NCBI RefSeq assembly: GCF_907165205.1
Contig: NC_058192.1
Span: forward strand, 5,642,001-5,706,000
Length of the DNA: 64,000 bases
Direction of reading: 5' to 3'
Source of the DNA: Coccinella septempunctata
Taxonomy: Eukaryota; Arthropoda; Insecta; Coleoptera; Coccinellidae
This document shows positions 1 to 11,690 of the stretch, piece after piece. Each line of letters opens with the position of its first letter. Position 1 is the first letter of the stretch. The notes below the pieces were generated by a model. It saw nothing but the letters and a program-made list of their open reading frames with translations. It ran no database searches and was not told the origin of the DNA. A program made the translations under genes and the position numbers.

Positions 1-936
1 AGATCATACTTCGTTTTTCCCGGTAAAATCAACAAGAGTTTTATGGAGAGTGCTCATTTAGTTGGATATTTCGTCGAAACATCTTGTGTTAGAAGACACG
101 GAATATTATCTACCTATTTTACGTGCTAAATTATGGAATCTTTCTTGCTCAGTCAGTGCAAGTGCCTTTGAGCTATTCCAAGAATCCGAATCAGACCAAT
201 CCAGGGACAATTCTCACAATACGTATTCTATGAAACATGAACGTTTCCCCTTTGCAATATTGCGTCGACTTTTCCAATATCGCGAGATGAAGGAGAATTT
301 TTTTCAAGACATCAAACGATTCCAAAGTTATCAGTATCGCGAAGCTTCTGAGCGTGAGGAGGCACCCTTTGTTGACACCCACCACCTCGCCATGACAATG
401 AATCAAGTAGTAAATAAATGAGTGCATTATTATAAGGGGTAGCTGAAATGGATCTGAAAGGAATGAACTGTAGCGGAAAATCGCTAGAAACAAAAGTGGC
501 CGGAAATTATACACTTTCCACTGCGTTGTAGAGGCTATAACGTGAATTTATTTTGTTTTCCTCTCTCAGGATACCTTTCGAGTTAGTTTTTTGCCAACAT
601 GAAATCTTCATTTCGCAGGCGGCGTTTCAGCAGCTAGAGATGAAATGGGGAATAACGAATGCTCGAAAAACAAACGCCAAGTGCAAAGTTATAATTTCAT
701 GAACGCCAAGCAAGGAGATTTCTACTTCATTATCTGAACGCTTCTGGGAAGTAATTGAATATTATGCTGTTTGAAACTAATTTATATTTTGCAGGTTTCG
801 TCGATTATTATCTTCTTTGTATGAGTCTTTCACAAGGCGACCAGATGGCAAATTATATAGTTACGAGCTTCTACTATGAACTTTTGCGGCTATCTTTCAG
901 ACTTGATACCAAATGCTAAGTTCACGTAATATTTTC
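1..936. other. intergenic DNA, nothing recognised
   Basis: I see no recognisable gene, RNA or mobile element here. An open frame of about 119 codons begins near position 62, but it overlaps an open antisense frame of similar length, has no family resemblance I know, and is treated as chance. Confidence 0.5.
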
Positions 937-966
937 CTTAGAATATAGAATATTCTATGTTCTAAG
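937..966. mobile_element. 30-bp micro-palindrome with perfect 8-bp target duplication
   Basis: The insert starts CTTAGAATATAGA and ends TCTATGTTCTAAG, so it is close to an inverted repeat of itself. It is flanked by identical octamers ATATTTTC (929-936 and 967-974). The termini match the first 13 bases of the foldback element at 11115-23617 (CTTAGAACATAGA), with one substitution on the left side. The flanking duplication and the shared ends are seen directly. That it is a mobile insert using the same type of transposase is inference. Confidence 0.75.
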
Positions 967-1031
967 ATATTTTCCATTTGAAACTTCATTTATATTGGCA
1001 ACATCAACACCATAGATAACCTAGGTTGTGC

Positions 1032-1061
1032 CATAGACTTATTATTATTAATATGTCTATG
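1032..1061. mobile_element. 30-bp micro-palindrome, CATAGAC type, imperfect 8-bp target duplication
   Basis: The ends are CATAGAC and GTCTATG around an AT-only centre. The flanks are GGTTGTGC (1024-1031) and GGTTGTAC (1062-1069), matching at 7 of 8 bases. The same CATAGAC-type palindrome recurs twice inside the inverted repeat at 23624-24231. It lies only 65 bp from the micro-palindrome at 937. A chance hairpin in AT-rich DNA remains possible. Confidence 0.55.
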
Positions 1062-1069
1062 GGTTGTAC

Positions 1070-4000
1070 AGTGAGTGAGTGAGATGAAACAAATGGTGTA
1101 ATTCATTGACATGAAAGGCTTATTTTAAATTTCAAAATCACGAAGTTTCCAGAAATATCGTGATCAAAACTATAAAAATAAATTGAATGTAAATATTGGC
1201 ATAACACATTTCGGTGAGATGAATTGTTGCCGCTGTGTATATGCGTATGCGAATTATAACGCTACGATTTCGATAAATCCTATAAAGCACAAAAAATGGC
1301 CGGAAACAATGAAAGTGCGGGACTGTAACATTTTTATAGCAAAACAACGAGCTTTCTCTGTAATGGCCATTTGATTGAATGAAAATATAGGCATGGTATA
1401 GCGTTATTGTTTCGTATTGAAAAATATGCATTTCACCCCAAATTGGTGTAAGTTCGAGCCATTATTTTTGCGGTTGCATTTTCCTAGAATGCTTGATGAC
1501 TCTGAATAGCAAATTTATTCCGGATGGAAATTGATATTCACATCAATTTTTTATAGTCTACTGGATTTTTCCAGCCTCATGCAAAGCATTTTTCATGTAT
1601 CCTCATTTAGAAAAATCAATAATTACACTACACTAATTGATTCTAGGCATCAGGGTTGTTGATATAGAAATTGAGACAAAAATCACATTCTACATTTGCT
1701 CAAAGTCGTGGTTGTTATTGAATAAGATCTGTTATTACTTTGGGGACAGCAAAAATTGCACAAAAATCAATTTTACATTTATTTTGAAACTGTCTTCATC
1801 TGTCGGCGAATTTGAAGATATATTCGTTCATTTCTCTATGGAACTCCTTATCTGAGTTGTTTTTATAGGAGTTCGATGAAAAATAATTCCCAAAATATTC
1901 GTTCACTGATCTATTTGAAAATAAATTCCCCTACAGAATAAGAAACCAAGCGAATGAAGTTTTGTAGATATATTCTCTCAGGCTACATTCCGAATACTTG
2001 ATGAAGAATAATGAAGATTTCTTCAGGATAAAATACCTTCCGAAAGGAATGAGGTTGTGGAAATCCGAAGTCTGGCTTTCCTGCATTGGAGAAAAATGAC
2101 CTCCTTTAACTTTTCATTTAGCGGAATCCTTATAAACTTCGTTTTCGTTCTCCCCCATTCAACTCCAAATTGAAATAGCGAATTTGATTAAGATATTTGT
2201 CTTTTTTCCTACGAGAGTGACTTTTAAAGCTTCAGATGATTAGACTGGATTTTTTACACCCCCTTCTGGAGTTTATGGGATGAAAAAGTTCTTGAAATCG
2301 CTCGATTCCTTCCGATATCCCTTTTGAACCTTGAAAGTTGGCTTTTCGTGCTGCAGTGGACAGCAAAAATTTTCAATTTTATCCTGTGATTGGACTTTTT
2401 TAATGAACATTAGTTTCCGATGGTGATACATTCCGGAATAGGTATTGATTGAAGGAAACTGAGTGTATCTTCATAGGGGTGTATTGATTTTTAAACTTTG
2501 CTGATTGCATCTGTAAATCTGAATACGCTCGTTCTGGAAACCGAGGAAACATTTTTGTGCTGGGGAGAAAGTGGAAAGAACTCGGTGTGAATGTTAATAT
2601 TGATGCTGACTCATTTTCCTGATTGTACAGAGGAGTCTGAATGTATCTCTCTATAAAAATTCAGTGAACGTCCCTTGAATATGCTTAAAACTTCTGACTC
2701 ACTCATCCGATAGAGCTTTTCTTTGCACTAGCAAGGTTTGCTAGTCCATAATGTGAAAAATTGTAAACGGTTCGAGGAATTTTTGAAAATCAAATCAGTC
2801 TTCTCATCTTCCAGCAATTGAAACTTCGCTTCGTAGATTTATATTTAGGTTTCATGGTTAATTGTAGTTTTTCATTCCATTGACGAACAAAAATCTGGGG
2901 AATATACAAACAAACCTTCACTTTTTCAATTGAACCTGTATATTGTCGTAGATTGAACGACAAAGAGAATATCCTACTGCTCTGGCCATTTCCCCAACCC
3001 TCCATGAAATTTTTGTCAGTTTTTATATAAAATCCACAAATATGTCCACCAGCTCGTATTCGACAAAAGGAATACAGAAAAGATACAGCTGACCAGTTCC
3101 TTTGTATAGATCCAGTAAGAGGAATGGATCGTGTCAGGTTCTGTATTTAGTGTACGGTCTACGTGACGGAAACGTATTATAACACGAGAAAAGTATAACG
3201 TATCACATTTTTCTTCTTCCTCCTTTATTCGGTTCTGCCAAGCAGGTTTGTTTTTCTATCTGAGACATATGTAGTCGACAGAGAGTTCAGTGTGTTTTGG
3301 ATGCAGAGTGCTTGATTAAGGGAAGAGGTTCGTGATTTTCAGAGGAGGAAATTGTGAACGGAAAGCAGTATTATACGAGATGGAGTTTTTCAGGAACTTT
3401 TTATGGAACGGATGCATTTTAATAGATCGAAGTTGCAGGCGGACGTGGATGTTTATCCGAAGCAGATTTGTCAGGAAGATCTGCCCTAGATTTCAAATAA
3501 TGAAAATATCTATCCTATTAAAATACGAGTTTCAGGAGAAGGAAAAGACTGAAAGAAAACAGTGGGAACTTCAACTTTAACTGGATTTTTTTAGAGGACA
3601 AAGACAAGGACCTACGCTTTTTGACTACAAAACTCAATATTCTTTTATCATATTCAATAGATTGGTAGTCTATAATAATCTCACCAAAATTTCCTTCCAA
3701 ACTCCATATTGCCCTGATCAAAAGGCGCATAATCAAAAATAACATTTCGGAAGCACCCATCCAAACTCCGATTTAGTGACTTCTCTAGATGAGAGTCCCA
3801 GGCAGTTAACATTTTCTGAATGCTGCCCCATACGGTCAAAGTGCTGGGGTTGAAGTCTGGTGTAATGCGTTTCTCTCTGCGTTTTGGACCGTGCCTAATC
3901 TGGCATACCGCAATCCACAAACTGTCCCCAGTGCAGTGAGTATTTAATTAAAATTACACGCTCCTATGATCTGTGATATTATTTTGCATATTTTCGACGG

Positions 4001-7000
4001 GTTGGGTCATGCATATTCGCAAACGTTTGAGCTGCGAAAGGCTTTCAAACCTGTATTTTTAGGTCATCACTTCCACAAGGGTTGAAGTATATTATCTTGA
4101 GTATACTGGGACGTAGCTGACTGAAAATAATTCGTTTCACATCGTGTTTGGAGTCGTTTGCGGTTCTAACAGCCAGATTCATGGAAAGAATCAATAGATA
4201 CAGCAGATTCTTCATCAATCAAAAACATTGCTTGTCCACCAGCTCATCCACAGGCCCTGAAAGTTATATGGAATGAGTTCTACAAGTTGATTATCGCAGG
4301 ATGTTCATAAATTTCGAAACTAAAGTCCAAGCTCTCGCCACAGTTGCACTGGGAGGATCACTTGCGCCATTCTGCATTCATACATGGTGGAAATTACAAT
4401 TTTCGACTCTAGTAATGTTGGCGGAAGTGCTGCCTTAACTCCTTAATCCAATATTTGACTTAGGAATGATCAAATACGAAGTACAAAGCATCGCACTACA
4501 ACACGGCCCAGATTGTTCCTCCTAATCTTAACAATAAATTATCATATTTAATCCTTGTGTATTCTGTAAGTTCCCATGTAATCTCTCTACCCCTTTTGCT
4601 ATTCGAAACTGGAAAATAAACAAGTAAACATTAAAATCCTCTGTTTCGTTTCGTGTGAACCTAGAATGCCACGCTTTCGGTTCTTATTGAACCTGTTCCA
4701 TATAGGATGTGTTGGAATACTTACCACAATCCAACTCTCGAACAAGATCCCTTAATTATTATCGTAGACCTGCTTTGATGACAGGACATGCAGAATCATC
4801 AATCAAAATGGAACAGTTCTTTCCTAAGGGGATGGATCAGGAACGATTACCGTGTTAGGTAGGTCAAAGCAGAAGTAAACGAAGGAGAAGTGATGCATTT
4901 GCATTCTCCACCTTACTGAGAGCCTTGCGTGTCCTCTAAACTATATATTGATAGTCTATGATCCAGCAGGATTTGCTTAAGCACAATGATGCCACCACAT
5001 CAGAGATTTTTAGGTTAGGAAAGGCCTTACCAAGCACTCTTCGACTGTACCAAATGATCACGTTAGCTTCAATCAATTCGATCTCAATGTATTTGTTCCA
5101 CAATAAAATAATCCGAATAGAATTTTTTGTGATTCTTCGTACTCATAATATTGTCGTGATGATTAGCCACGAAACAAATTATTAGATTTATAATATATTG
5201 CAAAATGGCGAATGCACTAGTCACAACTCCTGCATACTGCCTTGATATTTTTCACCTTGATATTATATTTCATGAAACTGCTCGTATAATTCAAAACTGT
5301 ACCATCAAAGTTTTGTTGGTTATTTCTGACACAGACTAAACACAAAAATCTCCCTGACAAATTCAAGTGAGTGTCCACAGACCGGAAGACAATCATTCAT
5401 TGAATTGGGAATATTCCACGATTTGACAGCAGTTGAATATGAATTTATTAGGGTGGCTGAAGGGGCACAATAAAATGGGTTTTGCGATTGTAAATCAGTT
5501 TCTCATTTGTTCTGTAAATGTGAGTAAACATCGAGTCCTATTCGAAAACTTCTGTAATCACATTTTTCCTGTCCTTGAGCTATTCGGTGAAGTTATATGA
5601 AATAAAACTGCATCTAAAAGAATGAAACAGTCATATTATACAACATAGACGAGAATCTGTAGAACTTAATGAAACTTGGGATGACTTGTAAGTTTTCTCT
5701 TCCTTCGCGTGGTCTGAAGCACAAACATAAGATTTTCCTTTGTTTTCTCTGTACAGAAGTTTAGAAGTGTCCCCATTCCGGGAAATAATTCATTAATAAG
5801 TTATCCTGAATTATTTAAACGCTTTACGTAGTTGTAGTAGTAATTAGGATAGTTCTAGAGTTCGAAATCTATCAGAGTTATGTGCGAAATTCATTGCTTT
5901 ACAAAACAACCCACAAAATGATTCATCGAGATCTTGGTCGGTTAGCTGATTTAGATTTGGATGCGCTTCAGGGAAATATGTTGAGTTGGAGAGTTTCTAA
6001 CAACTTTAATACGTTTTCGGTTCAAGAGAAAACTACGTGTCCTAGAACACCATTTCATTATATTTGCTTGACGAGAAATTCAGAACGAAATGGGAAAAGT
6101 TAATTCTATTCAGCATCCGCATTTGAATTGCTACGAATATTTTTCATGCATTTTCATTTTTGAATCTTTGCTACAAAAGTACATCTCTCTTTTGAAATTC
6201 AGTATTGATTTTCACTGAGAACTAACGATACAGACAAATAATTGTTACCGAAGACGAAAAACATCGAATACTTTGGAAATCAACAATATTTGCTGAATTT
6301 TTTCAATCTGAACACTCTATAGGCTAGTTATGTGGACCAACTATTGGATATAAATCCGTCAATATGGTGTTGTTGCGTAAATACGTAAGATCCTGAAACC
6401 ACTGTTGGATAACACAGTATCCGTTAGACTTGAGGAAGTAGGAACTGTCGGATGATGGATGATGATCTGACAGAGATGTAATGGTAAACCGCAGGAAATC
6501 AATTGACATAACTTGCGTTTGTCTGACGGCTAGGCAGGGATGCACTCGCTGCTCTCAAACACGCAGTCAATGATGATTTATCGGTGGTGTTAATGATTGT
6601 TCTTGACCTCTTATCCGTATGTACTGCACGAGATTGAATTATCTCATCTAGAGGATCATGCTTTATACATATCAATGATTTTGGCTGCACGAAAAATTAA
6701 AGAAATCAAATATTGTATTCTTCCTTTGAAATCTTATTAATTTAATCTCAAAACACAAATTCTAATATCCTGAACTCTTGACGAGCAGTCCAATTTGTTA
6801 ACTTCGTGAAATCTTTTGGAGTGAGGAAATGATCTCTCGGAAATTCTTCGTTATTTTCCCGAATATCAAAGTTACAAATTGGCGTATAAGTAATCTGACT
6901 ACTTATAATTGGCGCAGTTTCCATCAGTCTTCATCAGCACTTCCAAATCAAGTTATCCTTCCATTGACGTCAAGAATGAAAACTAGCTTTGTCGAGAAGA

Positions 7001-8769
7001 AACTTGAAACTCACTAGTTGAGTAGCAACTCCTGAAATCCTCCGCTTCGATTTCAAACAGGCTAATTTAATCACTTTGAAACGAGTGAAGCAATCCATTT
7101 TCTTAAGTAGTCTACCAAGATAGAGAATAAATGATTCTCTCTATTCAAACGGATGGCCTCCCGTCTTTCATGTGTTAGATTTTCAAGTGAACAAAGCCAA
7201 TGCAACCTCAAATTTACGCCCTACCATAAACAACGCCTACAATGGGAAGAAATTAGAAGCGTTCCCTCCCAAGCAAACGAACTCCAAGTTTCGACTCAGC
7301 GAAATACATCAAGTGTTTTATTGTTCATTAGTAAAATAGTACGAGATGGGATGCTGTGGAGGCAGACGCAGAAGACGGCAACACGTGTATCTTTACAAGA
7401 CGACGATGGCGAGCAAGGGTAAACTTCTTATGAATAACAAAGGCCGGGAAATAATTTTGTTTCGGATTTGGAAATATTTGGGGGAGCGTGGAAGTTGCTG
7501 TATGTTTAACCTAACGAAGTTCTCCTCGGATAATGGTCTCTGAAATAATCGTTATTTTCGCTTTCCGAAATGAAAGATGGATGATGCACACGTTTTAGGC
7601 TCGTTACTTTTGAGTGGTTCTTCGCCACTTCTTGTTAACCTTGTGGAATGAATTTTGAATGGATGGGAAAACAATGCGCCTGTTTGTTGCTCTGCGAACG
7701 AGCAATGACTGAACTTTCATGGTTTCAACCTTCATCAAATATTTGGAGTTGCCGAAATGGATGAAGATTTAGACTAGCGTTTACTTTGCGAACTCTGGAA
7801 ACAGAAATTTTGGCCGTTATAAATATACCTGAAATACACCTAAAATTTCTTAAAAATTTACACTGATCAGCCATCTAATTAACAGAATTATACAGGGAGT
7901 ATATTTGTGTCAGGATTATAAAGTTCATACCCTATTTGAAGAGTTGAAGGTTTTACTGCCTTAGCAACACATCAGAATGTACATCACAACTTTCTAGCTC
8001 AAATCTGAAAGATAATTATTGTACACGTAGTTGATCAATCGTCTGTAGATACTCTGATATGTTTTCCCCAGTTTTATTTGGAGTGGAGTTTGCAATATGG
8101 TCATAATTATGTTATCCCCGATAGAAAATTCCCAGCATGAATCAATCTCCAACATTCTACCATTTCTGCTGAACACACTCTCAGTTGGTTTTAATATTTC
8201 ACCCGCATAACGATACTACAACATCGAATTTCCAACACTGCAATTTTCATCCTTCGACAATCAACGTTCTCACACACAAGACTCATTGTTTGGGATTCTA
8301 TTGTTCCATTGGAACTGCCGTGCTTGAGGAGAGATTGCAAACATGTCGTTGCTTCAATACCTAATTATATTTTTTTTATCTTCGAGTGCTTCGCAACAGC
8401 TTAGAGATATTACGTGAGAACACTCTCAAGCTTTGGTCGATGTCGTTTTTTCGAGCTGAATAGCCTCTTCTCCCACTATAGTGGGAAGAGTACATAACGA
8501 GGAATGGTTCAGAGCAGGGTGCAGGGTCAGGTTGAATTGACGATGAGTTGTTTTTCATCACTTGCTTGAATTTTTTTTTAAATAATTTCTTCTTAGCTTA
8601 ACTGAGATTGCCAGATGGACAATTATGTGGAAAAATGGTTCTTATTTCAGTCATGAATAAATAACAGTAAGAATTTCAATGTTGAATTGATATGGCCAAT
8701 ATTTGATGAAAATCCATGCATAATTAAACTGAAAACGGTGAATTACGAGGATATATTGGAAAATTATTA
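1070..8769. other. long intergenic or intronic stretch
   Basis: No convincing gene, RNA gene or intact mobile element was recognised across this 7.7 kb apart from one weak candidate exon at 7346. Open frames are short (60-90 codons), overlap on both strands, and show no known domains. The motif GCAAAATGGCGAATGC near 5203 is the reverse complement of a short motif that recurs near 44625, 46045 and 62146, so a degraded dispersed repeat may be present. Confidence 0.5.
7346..7418 (+). CDS. candidate first coding exon, MGCCGG-type N-terminus
   Basis: An ATG in a purine-rich context (GAGATGG) opens a 24-codon stretch that begins Met-Gly-Cys-Cys-Gly-Gly followed by a run of arginines. It ends at a possible splice donor (GGTAAAC, GT at 7419) in phase 1. 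A Met-Gly-Cys-Cys start with a basic patch is what N-myristoylated and palmitoylated membrane-anchored proteins show. I find no downstream exon, and no family is recognised. It could equally be chance or untranslated sequence, so it is listed only as a candidate. Confidence 0.18.
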
Positions 8770-8789
8770 GCCTACTGTGGAACCAAACA

Positions 8790-9862
8790 AAATTTCAATG
8801 TTAAAATATTTTATTACTCAACATATTCTCCTCTTAATTGGATACATTTATCACAGCGAACCTGCAACGTTTCTAGGCCTTTCAAAAAAAATGTTTCTTC
8901 CTGCTCTGCAAATCAGACCTCCACAGCTTTTAATACCTCCTAGTTGGAAGAAAATTTACGACCTTCTAAACTTTTTTTCAGTTGAGGAAAGAGATGATAG
9001 TCGCATGGAGCCAAATCTGGTGAATAAGGGAGGTGTTCTAGTAAGTCAAACCACAAATCACGAATTTTTGGCATGGCAACATGAGATTTGCGTGCAGGGG
9101 CGTTGTCCAGCAAAAAAAAAACACCTTTGGATAGCTTTCCGCGCCTTTTTTCTTTAATTTTTTCCCGTAGAGTAGTCAGTTATGTCGAATAGTAATCTCC
9201 GGTTATTGTTCTACCCTTATCCAAAAAATCAATCATGTTTACTCCATGGCAATCCCAAAAAACTGAAGCAAGAACTTTTCCAGCAGAATTTTGGACACGA
9301 AAAGTCTTAGGTCTTGGAGAACCAGAGTGTCATCATTCCATCGATTGTGGCTTTGTTTCTGGATCATAGAAATGTACCCAACTCCCAACAATAGTAACAA
9401 TTCGGTTTAAGAAGTCTACATCGTTTACAAATCGAACACAGATCGAAAGCGATGCTTCTACCCTTGCACGCTTTTGATCAACATTCAAACATTTGGGGAT
9501 CCATTTTGCATTAATTTTTTCCATGTCCAAATTGACGTGAACTATATGATGAAAGCGTTCGTATGAAATATTCAGTGCTTCAGATATTCGTTTTAGCCCA
9601 ATTCGACGGTCATGTTATGAACTGCATTGATATTTTCGGGGACTAACACAAAAACTGGCTTTCCCGATCGGTCATCATCTTCCATAGAAAATTTACCTCT
9701 TTTGAAGCTTGCAGTCCAATTTTTCATGGTCGCATACGAAATACATAGATCACTAATGGTATTAAGCATATATTCGTATTTCTGCTTTCCTCTTAAACCT
9801 TTTAAATACAGGTACTTGATGTTGGCTCGATACTCCAATTTTTCGATTTTCACAATTTCCAT
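8790..9862 (-). pseudogene. mariner (mauritiana/cecropia-like) transposase, decayed
   Basis: On the minus strand, from an ATG at 9862, the first ~90 codons match the paired helix-turn-helix DNA-binding half of mariner transposases (LKGLRGK, YATMKNW, FKRGKFSMEDDDRSGKP). A second segment in another frame (9530-9333) carries WIPKCLNVDQKRARVEAS, PDFLNRIVT-like and HFYDPETK motifs. Further frames down to about 8790 keep DNAPA- and YSPDLAP-like catalytic surroundings. Total length (~1.07 kb) fits a full mariner. There is at least one frameshift near 9550-9600 and another at the poly-A run near 9110. The first catalytic Asp, normally in a TMDETW-like motif, is replaced (TIVGSW). The copy is therefore dead. 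Terminal inverted repeats were not located with confidence, and the surrounding element probably extends to about 10035. Confidence 0.88.
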
Positions 9863-10035
9863 GGATATCTTCTTTCTTTTAATGTATTGCGTAACTCTGG
9901 TTTACTTTTTCGACCTCAAACTTCACACTGACACTTCTAATGAGTTTTTGTTCGTTGCTATGGTAACGCAATATTTTTTTTATGTATGGAACTGGTCTAT
10001 GCAAAAACGTTATAAATCGAAAGGATCCTCGCTAA

Positions 10036-11106
10036 TTTGATAAAGTTAAAAATCGACGAATTTTTTGATCACACATTATTGAGTATGAATTGGTGAGGAC
10101 TTATAATCTTTTTGTTCACTTTAGATTGACAAAATATCAATGTTCCAAATAACGATGATGCATATGGGTAGAAAGCTGCTCGGAGAAGACAGCACGGGAT
10201 GAATGTTCTTCGTTCAATCTGCGTCATATAAAATCACAAATAGCTGGTTTTCCATTGAATACGTGCCTGCATCGGTATCCATACTCCCGGGTCGTTTATT
10301 CAGGAAAAAGGAAAAAGGACGTTGGGTGGATCCTAGAGCCACACATTGGAGGGGAAAAAACTAGACAAATTATCTTTGTCGCTTTATCTTCCGACAGACC
10401 TGGAGCGGGATGCCCCCAGAGGGAAGCGCAACTGTTACTGTGCGATATAGTTGGCCAAATAACCTGAGGATGTCGCCTGTGCTGAGATATACCCTGGATT
10501 CACCATGTCATTCTTTTCTATTTGGCCATTATACGTAATATCGTTATCTGCTATTTGGGGGGTTTAACTGTGCCGCATTGAATTCAGTCTAGATCGGGCT
10601 TGAATATTGATTTGGGATGTAACTTTCAGCAGGAAACGAATTTAATTTTCTGTTTTAACTGTGTGGATTTAGTGAATTTTTGATTCTCTATCACGACAGG
10701 GTGGAATGCCTCGTAACTCTAGCAATGGAAGTCATTATTTTAAGCCTGGCATCAATTCTGCCGTGCACTGAACGTGCTCCCACCTTCTCAATTCTTACAC
10801 GCATGTTGTTTGCAATAAGCAGGCCAGCGTACTGAATTGGAGGAAGTATAGGACATTGTCTTCGTCTGGGTTTCGATCTGGGGAAGATTGAACCTGATCT
10901 CGTTTCATACTGGATGGCGCTTGAGTACTTCTCGATAATACTCAGAAGGTACTACTAGTATTTAGTTAGGGTCCATCATTCCCAAGCGTTTTTCCATCGG
11001 AAAAGGAGCTGTGTTGCTCTGACGAGGTCAAATGAGACCGAAACCATGGTCAGCATCTGCTCTTTTTCGGTGGAACGTTCTCCATTCAGTTGTCTTGATG
11101 ATGGCT
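10036..11106. other. intergenic DNA, nothing recognised
   Basis: No gene or repeat is recognised between the mariner remnant and the foldback element. A 70-codon open frame near 10255 has no recognisable features. Confidence 0.45.
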
Positions 11107-11114
11107 AGTTCAAT

Positions 11115-11690
11115 CTTAGAACATAGATACACATGGGCGCCCGCAGAAACCCGCAGAAATTTTTCTCAGGGGGGGCAAAATATCATCTACGATTAGTTGT
11201 ACTGAAAGAAAAATTTCTCTAACGCTGTCTATCAGAATCTCAGGGGGGGCCGCGGCCCCCCCTGGCCCCCCCCTGCGGGCGCCCATGTAGATACATGGAA
11301 TGGAAAATAAACATTCCAAAGACTGGAGTGAGATAGTTGCTTAGTGTCGCCAATCACAATTGAGACATTTGTTTCGGAGATCAGTGTCACACCAATTTTC
11401 AGTACGAATATATAGGAAGTACCGTGGTGATGTTAGCTCCCGGCCGGCCAGCTCCAAAACGACTATTCCACCACGGTCAATGCCGTATCTACCGTATCGA
11501 TGCTGCAATCGATTAATTTTTTCCCCCATTTAGAATAGGATGCTGAAGCGAATGACTAAATATATGCAGAGAAGGATGAACTGATTTCAAATAACGTTTT
11601 TCTCTCCTTCTATTCGCAATATTTGAACTCCAAGGATCAAAATAATCCATTATACTGTCTATAACGAAGCGCATGTTTCTCTGTCAGTTT
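11115..11690 (+). repeat. left terminal domain of foldback element
   Basis: The outermost 25 bp match the right end, but the first part is split by the MITE at 11132-11287. After the terminus, about 110 bp (to about 11418) do not match the right arm. From about 11418 (GTACCGTGGTGATGTTAGC) homology to the right arm resumes and continues into the first 174-bp unit. It includes a CCCGGCCGGCC motif and the segment ending near 11680 (GAAGCGCATGTTTCTC). Confidence 0.8.
11132..11287. mobile_element. hAT-like MITE nested in foldback arm
   Basis: This 156-bp insert has 15-bp terminal inverted repeats (CATGGGCGCCCGCAG). It is flanked by a perfect 8-bp duplication TAGATACA (11124-11131 and 11288-11295). 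Removing it and one duplication restores the terminus seen at the right end of the foldback element (CATAGATACATGGAATGG), so the host sequence is an internal control. It is GC-rich with long G and C runs and has no coding capacity. The TIR start and 8-bp duplication fit hAT, but the superfamily is inferred from these features only. Confidence 0.88.

Noticed and set aside
8777..10040. Plus-strand open frames of 126 and 137 codons
   Set aside because: They are antisense to the mariner transposase remnant.
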